From: Vishniacozyma victoriae
Lineage: Eukaryota; Basidiomycota; Tremellomycetes; Tremellales; Bulleribasidiaceae
DNA: 64,000 bases
Assembly: GCA_017654735.1 (NCBI GenBank)
Contig: JADPYG010000088.1
Coordinates: 248,001 to 312,000, forward strand
Direction of reading: 5' to 3'
Within the stretch, counting starts at the first letter, position 1. Each line of letters opens with the position of its first letter. Positions 11,736 through 20,569 of the stretch are shown piece after piece. Made by a program: the position numbers and the translations under genes. Below the pieces are notes generated by a model. That model was given only the letters and a program-made list of their open reading frames with translations. It was not told the DNA's origin and did no database searches.

Positions 11736-12180
11736 TCACATCACTAGCTCGTCAGCATTCGACGATTTGATGGTATAGAGGTGACTGACCTGAACAACAG
11801 CCCTGCTCGACTGGGGCGTATGGGTCCTCCCCCTTGGATGGTGTACCCCAGATACTAGGTAGCTAAGATGTCAGCAAGCAGTCCATCATTCTTCCTAGAC
11901 GAGAAGCTGATCGAGGAATCGCACCAGGATGGTCTACAAGGAAAAGTCACGTACCATAGGATCCTTGGTACCAGCAGTATACTGAATAAGGCTATTCATC
12001 AGCTCACTTCCAAACGAACAATGCGAGGATGCGTATCAAAACTTCGACTCACTTCAATGCAGATTCACTAACCCTAGCTCTAGGTCTAGCCAAATCCTCC
12101 CTCAATCGCGAATTATGCTCAGTCAACCTCCTCAATTTCAGTTCCGCCATAGACTGCTTGTGTGGTCGAGATGCTATCAT
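11736..12180 (-). CDS. Heterotrimeric G-protein gamma subunit
   Basis: Four exons (12180-12053, 11991-11955, 11862-11790, 11743-11736) join in frame to 81 residues. The first exon gives [20 protein letters not shown] followed by [20 protein letters not shown], the helical G-gamma signature that pairs with G-beta. Exon 2 gives [12 protein letters not shown] and exon 3 LPSIWG, matching the conserved LI.Y...T.DP..PS.WG block. The protein ends GCCSVM, a CCaaX box: the Cys before aaX should be prenylated and the one before it could be palmitoylated, as in yeast Ste18 (CCTLM). The last exon is only 8 bases and encodes the end of that box. The family anchors G-beta-gamma at the plasma membrane in pheromone or nutrient signalling. 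Confidence 0.92.
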
Positions 12181-13540
12181 TTTGGTTGATTTTGGATATG
12201 TTTGGGGATGGTGGTGGTGAATGGCAGTTTACAAGATCCTGGGCGCTGACGATACTTTATATAGTGTATAGTTTAAAAGAAGGATGGGTTGATTGAAGAG
12301 TGAAGGAGTGATCAACGCTTGACGCTTGACATGAGATACTCCAGGTCCCAGGGATAGGGATAGGGAAAGGGTTGCAGGCACAGAACCTTCTTATCGCATT
12401 GTTCGTTTGCCACATGAATATAATGCCGGGTTAGGCTAAAATATCACCGCTGTACAAGAAATGTATGCAACTCCTCTCATCTATCATCGTCCTCTCATAT
12501 TACCCATATGCTCTCATGACTGGCATGAACCTAGCAGCACGCGTAATCAGCATCAGATCAGCTGGAAAGCTGCTCGCGCCTTTCGACTGACCGTTCTTAT
12601 CACCATTCACAACCTCCACCCAAACACATCCCTACCAGCCGAGACCAAATCGGTCTCGTGCACTGCCCTTCCTATTCCCATGGAAGAGCGGTAACAGGAA
12701 AGGAAAGAATAGCCCATCTACCAATCTTTTACGAACTAGGAGATTGGTTGGATTCATGTTCGCACATGAAAAAGGCCAAACTTTGATATAAGCCGGAGGT
12801 CCCCCGTATTCTGATTTCCTGAGTTGGGTTGGGAGAGTTGGGGGACTTTGACTCGGGTTTTGGACATACTATCCCAATGGAGACAGACATAATGAGGTCG
12901 AGAGGAGGGAAACTGGGGGTGGGTGCAGATCAGGAGATGAGCGGTTTAGGATGAGGGATATCTGCCGTTGCTGTTTTCAAGCATGCATGCTGTGTTCAGT
13001 TCAAGTCAAGGGCGTGATGAGCACGAGCCACCGCATGGCCTTCATGGCTGTCGATTTATCGTGGGCTGGCTCACACAGCATTCAAGACAATATCTATCAT
13101 AAGCAGAGGTGTTCCTTCCCGTGTTTCAAGCCATGTACCATTTACCCTTCCGTCATGCTGTCGTGCGGTCATGTCCAGATGCATGAATCTTTTATCAAGC
13201 AATATTCCCTCCACCTTCAATGCACTGCATCTGGATACGGCGCCCGACCACTTGTGTCGATGGGTGCTAGTATGAGTCAGGCGGCGGGGACTGAGTGGTG
13301 GGCGGTGCTATCGAAAGGTACGACAACGCCACTGCTTGGCTGGACTTCAGTGGTACATCACATCCTATCGTCATTGCTGTTACTCTTATTGTATATCATA
13401 GCATCAATCACTTGCCTATATATATCTGAAACTAGACCTACACCTTTCATTGACCCTCCTACATCGATTTGTGAAACCAAGCGATAATAATCGTCAGCAA
13501 TCCGGATAACTCATACCCTATCAACAACCATAACAACAAG
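12181..13540. other. Long intergenic region upstream of CYSTM pair
   Basis: This 1.36 kb interval holds the divergent promoters of the G-gamma gene and the first CYSTM-like gene. Forward ORFs at 12461-12694 and 12951-13487 show no domain and are probably chance. A block at 13301-13340 matches one before the second CYSTM gene, and a TATATATAT run lies near 13416. Confidence 0.5.
13301..13340 (+). promoter_or_regulatory. Conserved upstream block, CYSTM copy 1
   Basis: The block GCGGTGCTATCGAAAGGTAC, continuing into an ACGCCACTGCTTGGC segment, aligns with 14183-14220 upstream of the second copy with few mismatches and one 2-base gap. A TATA-like run follows in both cases. Conservation beyond the coding region suggests the promoter was copied with the gene and kept. 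Confidence 0.5.
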
Positions 13541-13972
13541 ATGAATCAAGGTGGCAATGACATGTACCAGGCCAATGATGGCAAGTGGTATCCAAGTGCG
13601 TCGCCCTTCCCCACTTCTCTGTGATTGCACTGACAAAACAGAACAAGCGATGCCACAAGGCTGGCAGCAGGGGTCTAATGGTGGATATACAGGACCCAAC
13701 GGTGCTGGACAACAACAACAACAGTACGGAGGCGCACAGCAGGGGAATTACTGGGGGTATGTCCGAATCGTTCGATGCTGCGAATACAGCTGATGAAATA
13801 GCGCAGCTCCGCACATGTACGCTAATCAACCCATGTACATCAAGAATGGGCGTCCGGCCGGTGGAGCTGGTGCTGCCGCTGGAGGTGGTATCCTGGGTGA
13901 GCATGTTGGTTGTGATACGAAGATGTTAGCTGATTAACAGCTGGTCTTTGCTGCGGAGCGTTATTGTGCTAG
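13541..13972 (+). CDS. CYSTM-like cysteine-rich tail protein, short copy
   Basis: Four exons (13541-13595, 13642-13756, 13802-13896, 13941-13972) give 98 residues. The protein opens MNQGGNDMYQANDGKWYPS, continues through a Gln/Gly/Tyr-rich middle with PQGWQQ and GPNG motifs, then MYIKNGRPAGGAGAAAGG and a C-terminus AGLCCGALLC. The Gly/Ala-rich segment followed by clustered Cys resembles the C-terminal CYSTM module of small, stress-linked membrane-associated proteins. It is a tandem paralog of the gene at 14382 with the same exon structure. Its tail is six residues shorter, and Leu replaces one Cys of the second pair. The family role is poorly defined; membrane binding through the tail is inference. 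Confidence 0.8.
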
Positions 13973-14381
13973 AAGGACGAGGGGGACCAGTACAGGCATC
14001 GGAGAGCAATCTACAGGATTGCGTGAACGGCATTATTGATTATATAGTATTGTTGATTGTATTATAGTGAAAGGGATACAAATATCATGCAAATAACATG
14101 CAGGCAAGAAAGGAAATACATGCATCAAATAGTAGTATGATGGACTGCACCAGAATAACCCATACTGCGTGGACTTGGCTGTAGGCTGTGCTGAAAGGAA
14201 CGATGACGCCAGTTCTTGGCCACTTATCCACTGCCACCGTACAACTATATATATACATGTACCTAAAGCGTTGACGGCGATCAGCCATTACGTCCAACCT
14301 ACCATCTTGTAATCCAAGTGTTATACACCGACAAATCAAGAGCTCAAGCGTCACCAACCCGAATAAGTCGCAAATCAAACA
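13973..14381. promoter_or_regulatory. Upstream region of second CYSTM gene
   Basis: These 409 bases separate the tandem copies. The segment 14183-14220 matches the block before copy 1, and a TATATATATA run sits at about 14244-14256. No other gene is visible. Confidence 0.5.
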
Positions 14382-14871
14382 ATGAATCAAGGTAGCAACG
14401 ACATGTACCAAGCCAACGACGGCAAGTGGTACCCAAGTATGTCTCTCTCCTTCTTTGACGACTGTACTGATGAGACAGAACAAGTGATGCCACAAGGCTG
14501 GCAGCAAGCTCCTGATGGATCGTACGTCGGGCCAAATGGTCAGACACAATATGGTGGGCAGCAACAACAATATCCCTCAGGCAACTACGGCGGCATGTAC
14601 TCCCAACAGGCTGCTGGGGGATTCTATGGGTGAGTCTGTGTGTTGATTTAGCGATAGACAATTCTGATGAGCAGCGCACCACCGGCACATTATGGTCAAC
14701 AACAACCTATGTATATCAAACAGGGCCGTCCAGGTGGTGGAGCAGGAGCCGCAGCTGGAGGTGGTATTTTAGGTGAGCACACTGATACTACTTGACTACA
14801 ACAACAAATGCTGATTGTCAGCTGGTCTATGTTGTGGAGCGCTATGTTGTGACATGTGTCTATTCTGCTAG
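14382..14871 (+). CDS. CYSTM-like cysteine-rich tail protein, full copy
   Basis: Four exons (14382-14436, 14479-14629, 14675-14772, 14822-14871) give 117 residues. The N-terminus MNQGSNDMYQANDGKWYPS is nearly identical to the upstream paralog. The middle is longer and Gln/Gly/Tyr-rich (QYGGQQQQYPSGNYGGMYS). The end reads YIKQGRPGGGAGAAAGGG, then ILAGLCCGALCCDMCLFC, a run of six cysteines in a hydrophobic C-terminus typical of CYSTM tails. Intron positions and phases are the same as in copy 1. I infer that this copy keeps the ancestral tail and copy 1 has lost part of it. Palmitoylation or metal binding by the Cys cluster is possible but not shown. Confidence 0.82.
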
Positions 14872-15218
14872 ATCCATCAAGCTGGGAGAGATGAACGGGC
14901 GGCGAAGAGAACGCACAGGCGATGATGTTGTTGGATTTTGGACAAATTATAATTCGAGGAAGACTTGATACATGAGAAGAAGGGGAACACAAGCAATACA
15001 TAACGTCAGGTATGCATCAGACTGCTCTAAAATTCCTTTGCGATTCTCGCTCGACACGTCATTGCCGATGTATGCATGCTATGACACTATTAAAAACAAC
15101 AAGTGGAACTGTATCTAGCCCATCAACTGCGAGAGATCATCAGGCGGTCGGACAGTTTGCGAGAACGTCAACAGACTGTACCATCAGCATTGTGGTCATT
15201 TAGACCAGGAGGCGAGAC
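14872..15218. other. Convergent 3' region
   Basis: This interval separates the second CYSTM gene from the 3' end of Prp18. The short forward ORF at 15012-15203 has no features of a gene. I see nothing else. Confidence 0.45.
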
Positions 15219-16472
15219 TTACCGCTTGACAGCCTGGATCCATTTCCTTGATACCTCATCATTGAGCACATGAGCAACGACACCCTCTGAAATTCCCTGG
15301 TCTGCCGACCGCTCGTGAAGACCGATGGACGTTACTCCAATTGGCCAGGCGGAATTACCGATGGACAGTCTGAGATAAGCGTCGTTGGCTCGTTGATATG
15401 ATCGGATCTGCATGTAGTGGACAATCTCGGCCATTGCTCGTAGAACGTCTTGCGGTGTGTCCTGACTGTCAGCCGCACACTATGAGAGGCCAAAGGATCT
15501 TACACGTTGACGGAGTTGCTTGAAGAAAGGCTTGAGGTTTTGGGCGGAGGCTACTACTGTAGCTGTCACCAGCTTGCCTTGTGTTGAACGCTTCACTTCC
15601 TCTGTCGGATCAGTATACCGCCTTGAGAAAAGTACTGGAAAGCTCACCGGGCCTGGCCTCGATCCATTCTTCCCATTCTTTCAGAACGCCCTACTCGGTC
15701 AGTCCCGACCTTGACAGTGAATCGTGTCGACTCACCTTCAACGCGTAATAAATGATAGGATACAACTTTGGTGGATCATCCTTGATCAACCTCAAATCCA
15801 GTACCTCATTCGCGACCTTCCTCCTCTGCTCCTCTCTCTCCCTCTTTGATTCATCCATGGGTGTACTACTACCCGCCTCCCTATCCGCAGCCATCTTATG
15901 TATGAGTCTAGCCTTTTTCTCTTCCTCCCTAGCCTCCGCATTCGTCTCCATGTCCTTCATGAGTTTATTGAAATCGTTGAATCCTTGTGAACTTGATCCT
16001 GTCGTCTTTTCTTGTAGTTCCAAAGCTCGTAAACGTAATCTACGTTCTTTATCTGATTCACCGAATAGTCTGATAGGTTGACCTTTCGATCGTAAGCGGC
16101 GTATGCATTCTTCATTGGAGATGTTGAAGGTTTCGCTGGTGGCTATTGGTTCGGGGACGTCGGCCGTGATTGATGGTGCTTCCAAGCGTTGCAACAAAGA
16201 TATACGCGCACTCTCCGCCTAGTCATCAGCGATTTCTTCCAGAATTTCATTCATGTGATCGGACGCACGTCTTTGCTCATCTTTGCAGCCCGCTTCTCAT
16301 CCCGTAAAGCCTTCTCTGCAGCAAGTATCTCGGACTTCTTTCGTCTCTCTTCATCCTCCTTTGCACGCTCAATATCCGCTCTACGCATATACTTTTTCGA
16401 TGGCTCCCCTCCTCCATCCAGCTCAGTCAGAGCTTTACGCTTCGAGTTGATCTCTTCTAATAGACTGTCCAT
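15219..16472 (-). CDS. PRP18: Pre-mRNA splicing factor Prp18
   Basis: Prp18 works with Slu7 in the second step of splicing. The first exon gives MDSLLEEINSKRKALTELDG and a Lys/Arg/Glu-rich helix. A later exon carries the PSF-type motif ISNEECIRRLRSKGQPIRLF and the acidic/basic segment leading into the fold (VLDLRLIKDDPPKLYPIIYY). The C-terminal Prp18 domain is clear: VLRAMAEIVHYMQIRSYQRA, NDAYLRLSIGNSAWPIGVT, GVVAHVLNDEVSRKWIQAVKR. The stop TAA lies inside CGGTAAGT, which also looks like a donor site, so a spliced alternative end is possible. Splicing to the AG near 15132 would also give Arg then stop. The start at 16470-16472 is the first ATG of the frame. Confidence 0.93.
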
Positions 16473-16800
16473 GGTGTTTGATGTTGAATGGTAATTTAAC
16501 ACGAGAAGTTGTTGCAGAATGTGTGATTAGGATTCGATTGCTAATGATTATCAGTAAGTGCTAATACCATTAGTAAACGGATACTAATACCAATACTAAT
16601 AGAATCCGATTGTTCCTGGCTGGGTTCAACGTCATGAAGGAAGAGTCCAGACTATCGTTCTCACTATACATCCCATCTATACTACACATTCACACCTGTA
16701 CTCTTAAGTATACTATCTAGAGGAATCTAGACCATCATATTGTTAGAGAGAAGTATAGACCAACCCATCTATACTCAACGAGGAAGACAGATCCGACAAC
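16473..16800. promoter_or_regulatory. Divergent Prp18/Mms2 promoter with CTAAT cluster
   Basis: Between 16525 and 16602 the core CTAAT/ATTAG occurs at least six times in both orientations, including two near-identical ACTAATA units at 16573-16602. A second small repeat, CCCATCTATACT, occurs twice (near 16670 and 16763). A regulatory role is inference. Confidence 0.4.
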
Positions 16801-17556
16801 ATGGCGAAAGGTAAGTAGATCCATCTGGTCTCGTGCAACATGGCATGATCGATTTCGGTACATTGGGGCGTCGCCAGTGTCCACCGAAATGCTCAGACTT
16901 CCACCTCAGCCTACAAGAACATTCAAGCTGACAATCAGTACCCAGAAGTTTCAGACTTTTGTCCGAGCTCGAACATGGAGAGAAGGGTATCGGAGATGGA
17001 AGTTGCAGTTACGGTCTAAGGGTATGTCGCTATCTGATCGGCTTGGGACGGCGCTGACGAGCAGGACTCCGAGGAGCTAGCAATGTACGAGTGGAATGGA
17101 ACTATCATTGGACCCCCTCATTCCGCCTACGAGAACCGAATCTTCTCATTAAGCATCTACTGCGGTGACAAGTACCCTGGTACGTTTCCCCACATATGAA
17201 AAGATGTCTGCTGATACACAGACGTCCCCCCTCTCGTCAAGTTCGAGAGCAGGATCAACCTTCCTTGTGTCGAATCTACTGGTCTCGTACGCTGCCTCGT
17301 TCTCATTTACTACTACAATTGATCCTCAGGTCAACTTTGCTCGAATCCCCGTCCTTTCCAACTGGAAGCGAGACTTTACGCTCGAGACTGTGCTTGTAGA
17401 GCTCAGGCGGTGAGTCTTCCTTGGTCTATCATGGACAGCCAACTGACAAGTAGTGATATGGCTTCACCGGTCAACCGAAAGAACCCCCAGCCCCAGGAAG
17501 GGACCGAATTCCCCCCCATGGACCTTGAGGCTCTTGCCAAGCAGAAGAAGGTCTAG
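16801..17556 (+). CDS. MMS2: Ubiquitin-conjugating enzyme variant Mms2
   Basis: Six exons (16801-16810, 16939-17021, 17065-17179, 17222-17286, 17330-17409, 17454-17556) join to 151 residues. The protein reads [20 protein letters not shown], then [10 protein letters not shown], then [20 protein letters not shown], then [20 protein letters not shown] and [16 protein letters not shown]. This is the UEV fold of Mms2, which partners Ubc13 to build Lys63-linked ubiquitin chains for error-free DNA damage tolerance. The segment that would hold the E2 active-site Cys is replaced, as expected for the family. The first coding exon is only 10 bases, so start-codon prediction from raw ORFs fails here. The C-terminus adds a short Pro/Gln-rich tail. 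Confidence 0.93.
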
Positions 17557-18087
17557 ACCTGACGGAAGATGAATCGGATTTCATGTAAAGACCATGCAGT
17601 GCCATGACTACACCTCCCACCTGCAGTCATTTGCAGACAACGGAAGCAGCCGAGACCCCTGTTCCTGACATTAGACGCTCAAAGGGATACTCGGTCACGC
17701 TTCGACAATCGTCAGGACGACAGTGATCCATTGAAAGGAGCTGTGCACTTCATCATCGCCTTATCAGACTGCCTTTGACCAAGATTTGATACTAAAGGTA
17801 CCATCAAAGTGAGTTTCCCCTTGTATCACGCATTCCTTTATACATCATTTGTCTCCGTTGGAGATACTCCTTTCATCAGCTAACTGTTGATTGTCGGATG
17901 CGGAAGCGTCAAAGCTGAATGGCGAGTAGGATCAGTGTTAGTGAAACAGAGATTGAGCTCTATCTACTTATCGTTCTCATGCTCCCCTCGCTGATCTCGA
18001 TCGAGTGACTTTCTTTCATCCCCTAAATTTCCCACAATAGACCTAGCTGGACTAGCGTCTTTCGACATATCAACACAGCAACGAGCG
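17557..18087. other. Intergenic region, no gene recognised
   Basis: These 531 bases follow Mms2 and precede an orphan gene on the same strand. GT...AG pairs are present, so part may be a spliced leader. I see no coding domain or RNA gene. Confidence 0.4.
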
Positions 18088-19714
18088 ATGATCTTTCAAT
18101 TCCCTTCGACAGTCCAGCGATCCAATTCATCAGAATCCAATCCAGACACGGGTCGGATTTATCATTATAAAAGGAGTTCAACATTACAATCAACATACAC
18201 CCCTCATCCTCCTCCCCCTCCTCCCTTAAATCGCGATTCCACTTCATCATTTGGATCCGAGACTGCTGAACCTCCTCGAAGACCTAAATCACCTGCACCT
18301 CATCCATCATCAAGAGATCTACCTCCCAAATCCCCCAGGCGATTTTGGGCATTCTCCACCCAATCGCCCCCTCCTTTGCCGGCTATGCCGGCGCATGTAC
18401 GTTCCAGCTCTACAAATTCCATCAGCCTAGGCACAGGAGCCGAGATTGTCCGCCGACCAAGTGAAGCAGCACGTACGATGAAACAGAGAGCGAAGCTTGA
18501 TAGGCCGAGTAGGAATGTAGGGCCTGGACCGATGGAATTGACGGATATGGAAGTCATGGGCAAGGAGTTTGATACGATGATGATTGAACCAACCACTGCT
18601 CCATTACCTTCACTTCCTTATCACCGGGGAGAGGGTACCAGGATATTACCAGCCACAGCCCCACTACGAACCAAAATAAGTCAGACATCGTTCAAATCGG
18701 TGAAACCTAAACCTCAGGAAGAGATTGATAAAAGGTCGACAATCAAGCCGGCCCCGAGATCTCAATTGCCTCCTATACCATTCTCGCATCACCTTATTTC
18801 CCATACTACTCGACCTGCGCTCGGTGCCGAGTCATCGACAATCATCAGGCTAGACTTTGCGTTCTCGACGTATGAGACCTGTAAGAACGATAGTGTCAAG
18901 CTCACTTGGGAAATCCTGAAGCGAGGCGGAGGTCATTTGGCGGAAGTAGTTGAGAAACTACTGGGTGTCAACCCACAAAAGCAAAGAGGAAGTCTGGAGA
19001 GTGAAAAAAGTGATCCGGATCTGACGGATGGAGAATCGTCCGAGGATTCAGAGCTGGGTTCTGAATATGGGCTAGAAGCCTTGTTGCGGTGAGTAGATCC
19101 CAACTTTAGCTAGACGCTCGCTGATGTGTAGCGACGAATACCTCCAGTCTCTCATGCTGCCCGACTCGCCTGATCTCCTTAAACATTTCCCACCTCCTCC
19201 TCCCCACCCAGATAGCTATTCCATCACGATTCCATCATCCAATAAACCTAGAGCTCAAAAACGAAATCAATATGCCCAGCAAGACAAGTTCCCATCCCCC
19301 TCTTCTCCATATACCGCTCGATCGCAAATCCTTCCTATCCTACTCGCTCCGGCTGTTCCGAGGAACAACAGACATACGCTCAAAATTTCCACCACCGCAG
19401 AGATCAAGACTACCGAAATGAAACCTGTCACAGCTTCAAGCGGGACAATCACCGAGATCAACGTCCTTCTACTGCGTGACTCGATGCCGTACCATATCAT
19501 TGCTCAACGCCTCATCGCTGGAAGTTTTGTCAATACGAGCTTATCTTCCAATCGAGATCCATCACTCCATAAGAAAGTCGAGGAGGAACTGAGATGGCTA
19601 GGGATGTCAAGGTTAGCAGATGAATTGGGTGATAGTCAGCATCGAATGGCTCAAGGACCCCTTCTGAAGCATAAGAAATCAGGTGTCATCACTGGTGGTC
19701 GCGGGTACATCTGA
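18088..19714 (+). CDS. Proline/serine-rich orphan protein, 527 residues
   Basis: Two exons (18088-19088 and 19132-19714) join through a canonical intron. The N-terminal 240 residues are Ser/Pro-rich, with a PPPPPP run and an RRPKSPAPHPSS segment, and look disordered. A more ordered patch follows (SSTIIRLDFAFSTYETCKND, then LTWEILKRGGGHLAEVVEKL) and an acidic Ser stretch. Exon 2 ends with a conserved-looking helical part (TEINVLLLRDSMPYHIIAQR through EEELRWLGMSRLADELGD). I recognise no named family. It is probably a fungus-restricted regulatory or scaffold protein, but that is a guess from composition. Confidence 0.65.
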
Positions 19715-19984
19715 ATAGCACTCAGATTGACCTCGGCGCCTTGATCCTTACATGTAAATCCATAGACGTAGACACACTAGCATTGCATGCATCTTGCTGG
19801 CCAAATCTTGGTGCTGTCGATCCATACGTCATTTCACAATTTAGTAAAATCAGTCGCGAATCGACTTTTGGGCGATCTTCATTCGATTACAGGACGTTAT
19901 TACATGCGACTCGCTCAAGTAAGTATACTCCGAACATACTCTACTCTCGCTGGAAAGCCTATTCCAATATCCTCAGTACGAACG

Positions 19985-20494
19985 ATGAGCTCGAAAAGTA
20001 AGAGGGGAGGTAAGAATGATGCTCCTCCCGCACCGATTCCGGGGAACTCGTATTGCCTTTCCTGTGGTCGATTAATGCCTTCTGGCAATTGTACGCATCA
20101 ATCTTCGTCACGAGATATCGCTAATGATATAGCTAATCAGACTGAAAATACAACGCCCCGGAAATACTGCTCGGCCTCGTGTAAATCCCGGGCTAAAGAC
20201 CCCTCACTAAAGGATTACCACCTACAACTTAGTAAAGCGTTTCACGATCGCTTGACCAAAAATCCAGATAGACATGTGGCTATTTGTTCCGAAGTCGAGA
20301 CTGAGGTACCAATACCAGAGGGGAAGCAGGATGCGAGGGAGGAAGCGAGACGAGCGGCTAGGAGATTGGTGAATTTTGGGTTTCGATCACAAGGCGTAGA
20401 AGAGGATAGAGATGTTGAAGCTGTTCAGGATGGGAAAGTCGTCGAGACTAGTTTCGCAAAAGGCGAATGGGGTATACGCTGGGTCAGAGGATGA
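19985..20494 (+). CDS. Small zinc-binding orphan (CxxC...CSxxC)
   Basis: From the ATG at 19985 the protein has 169 residues. It starts MSSKSKRGGKNDAPPAPIPG, then YCLSCGRLMPSG and, after a 33-residue Ser/Asn-rich loop, KYCSASCKSRA. The two Cys pairs (residues 24/27 and 62/66) look like one treble-clef zinc site. A helical Arg/Ala-rich segment (EEARRAARRLVNFGF) and a C-terminus GEWGIRWVRG follow. I know no function. The frame is open upstream to an ATG at 19904, whose 27 extra residues would be basic and hydroxylated like a mitochondrial presequence. That stretch also contains a GTAAGT...CAG intron candidate (19919-19976). I take the downstream start as the main one. Confidence 0.6.
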   Translation: MSSKSKRGGKNDAPPAPIPGNSYCLSCGRLMPSGNCTHQSSSRDIANDIANQTENTTPRKYCSASCKSRAKDPSLKDYHLQLSKAFHDRLTKNPDRHVAICSEVETEVPIPEGKQDAREEARRAARRLVNFGFRSQGVEEDRDVEAVQDGKVVETSFAKGEWGIRWVRG

Positions 20495-20569
20495 GAAGAG
20501 ATGCTATGTGCATGCATAATTGGCACCATTTATCTACATTCTAACTACAAACTATCTACTACTGGTGCG

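Noticed and set aside
12951..13487. Forward 178-codon ORF with Cys-rich start
   Set aside because: Composition is erratic and it overlaps the conserved promoter block of the CYSTM gene; probably chance.
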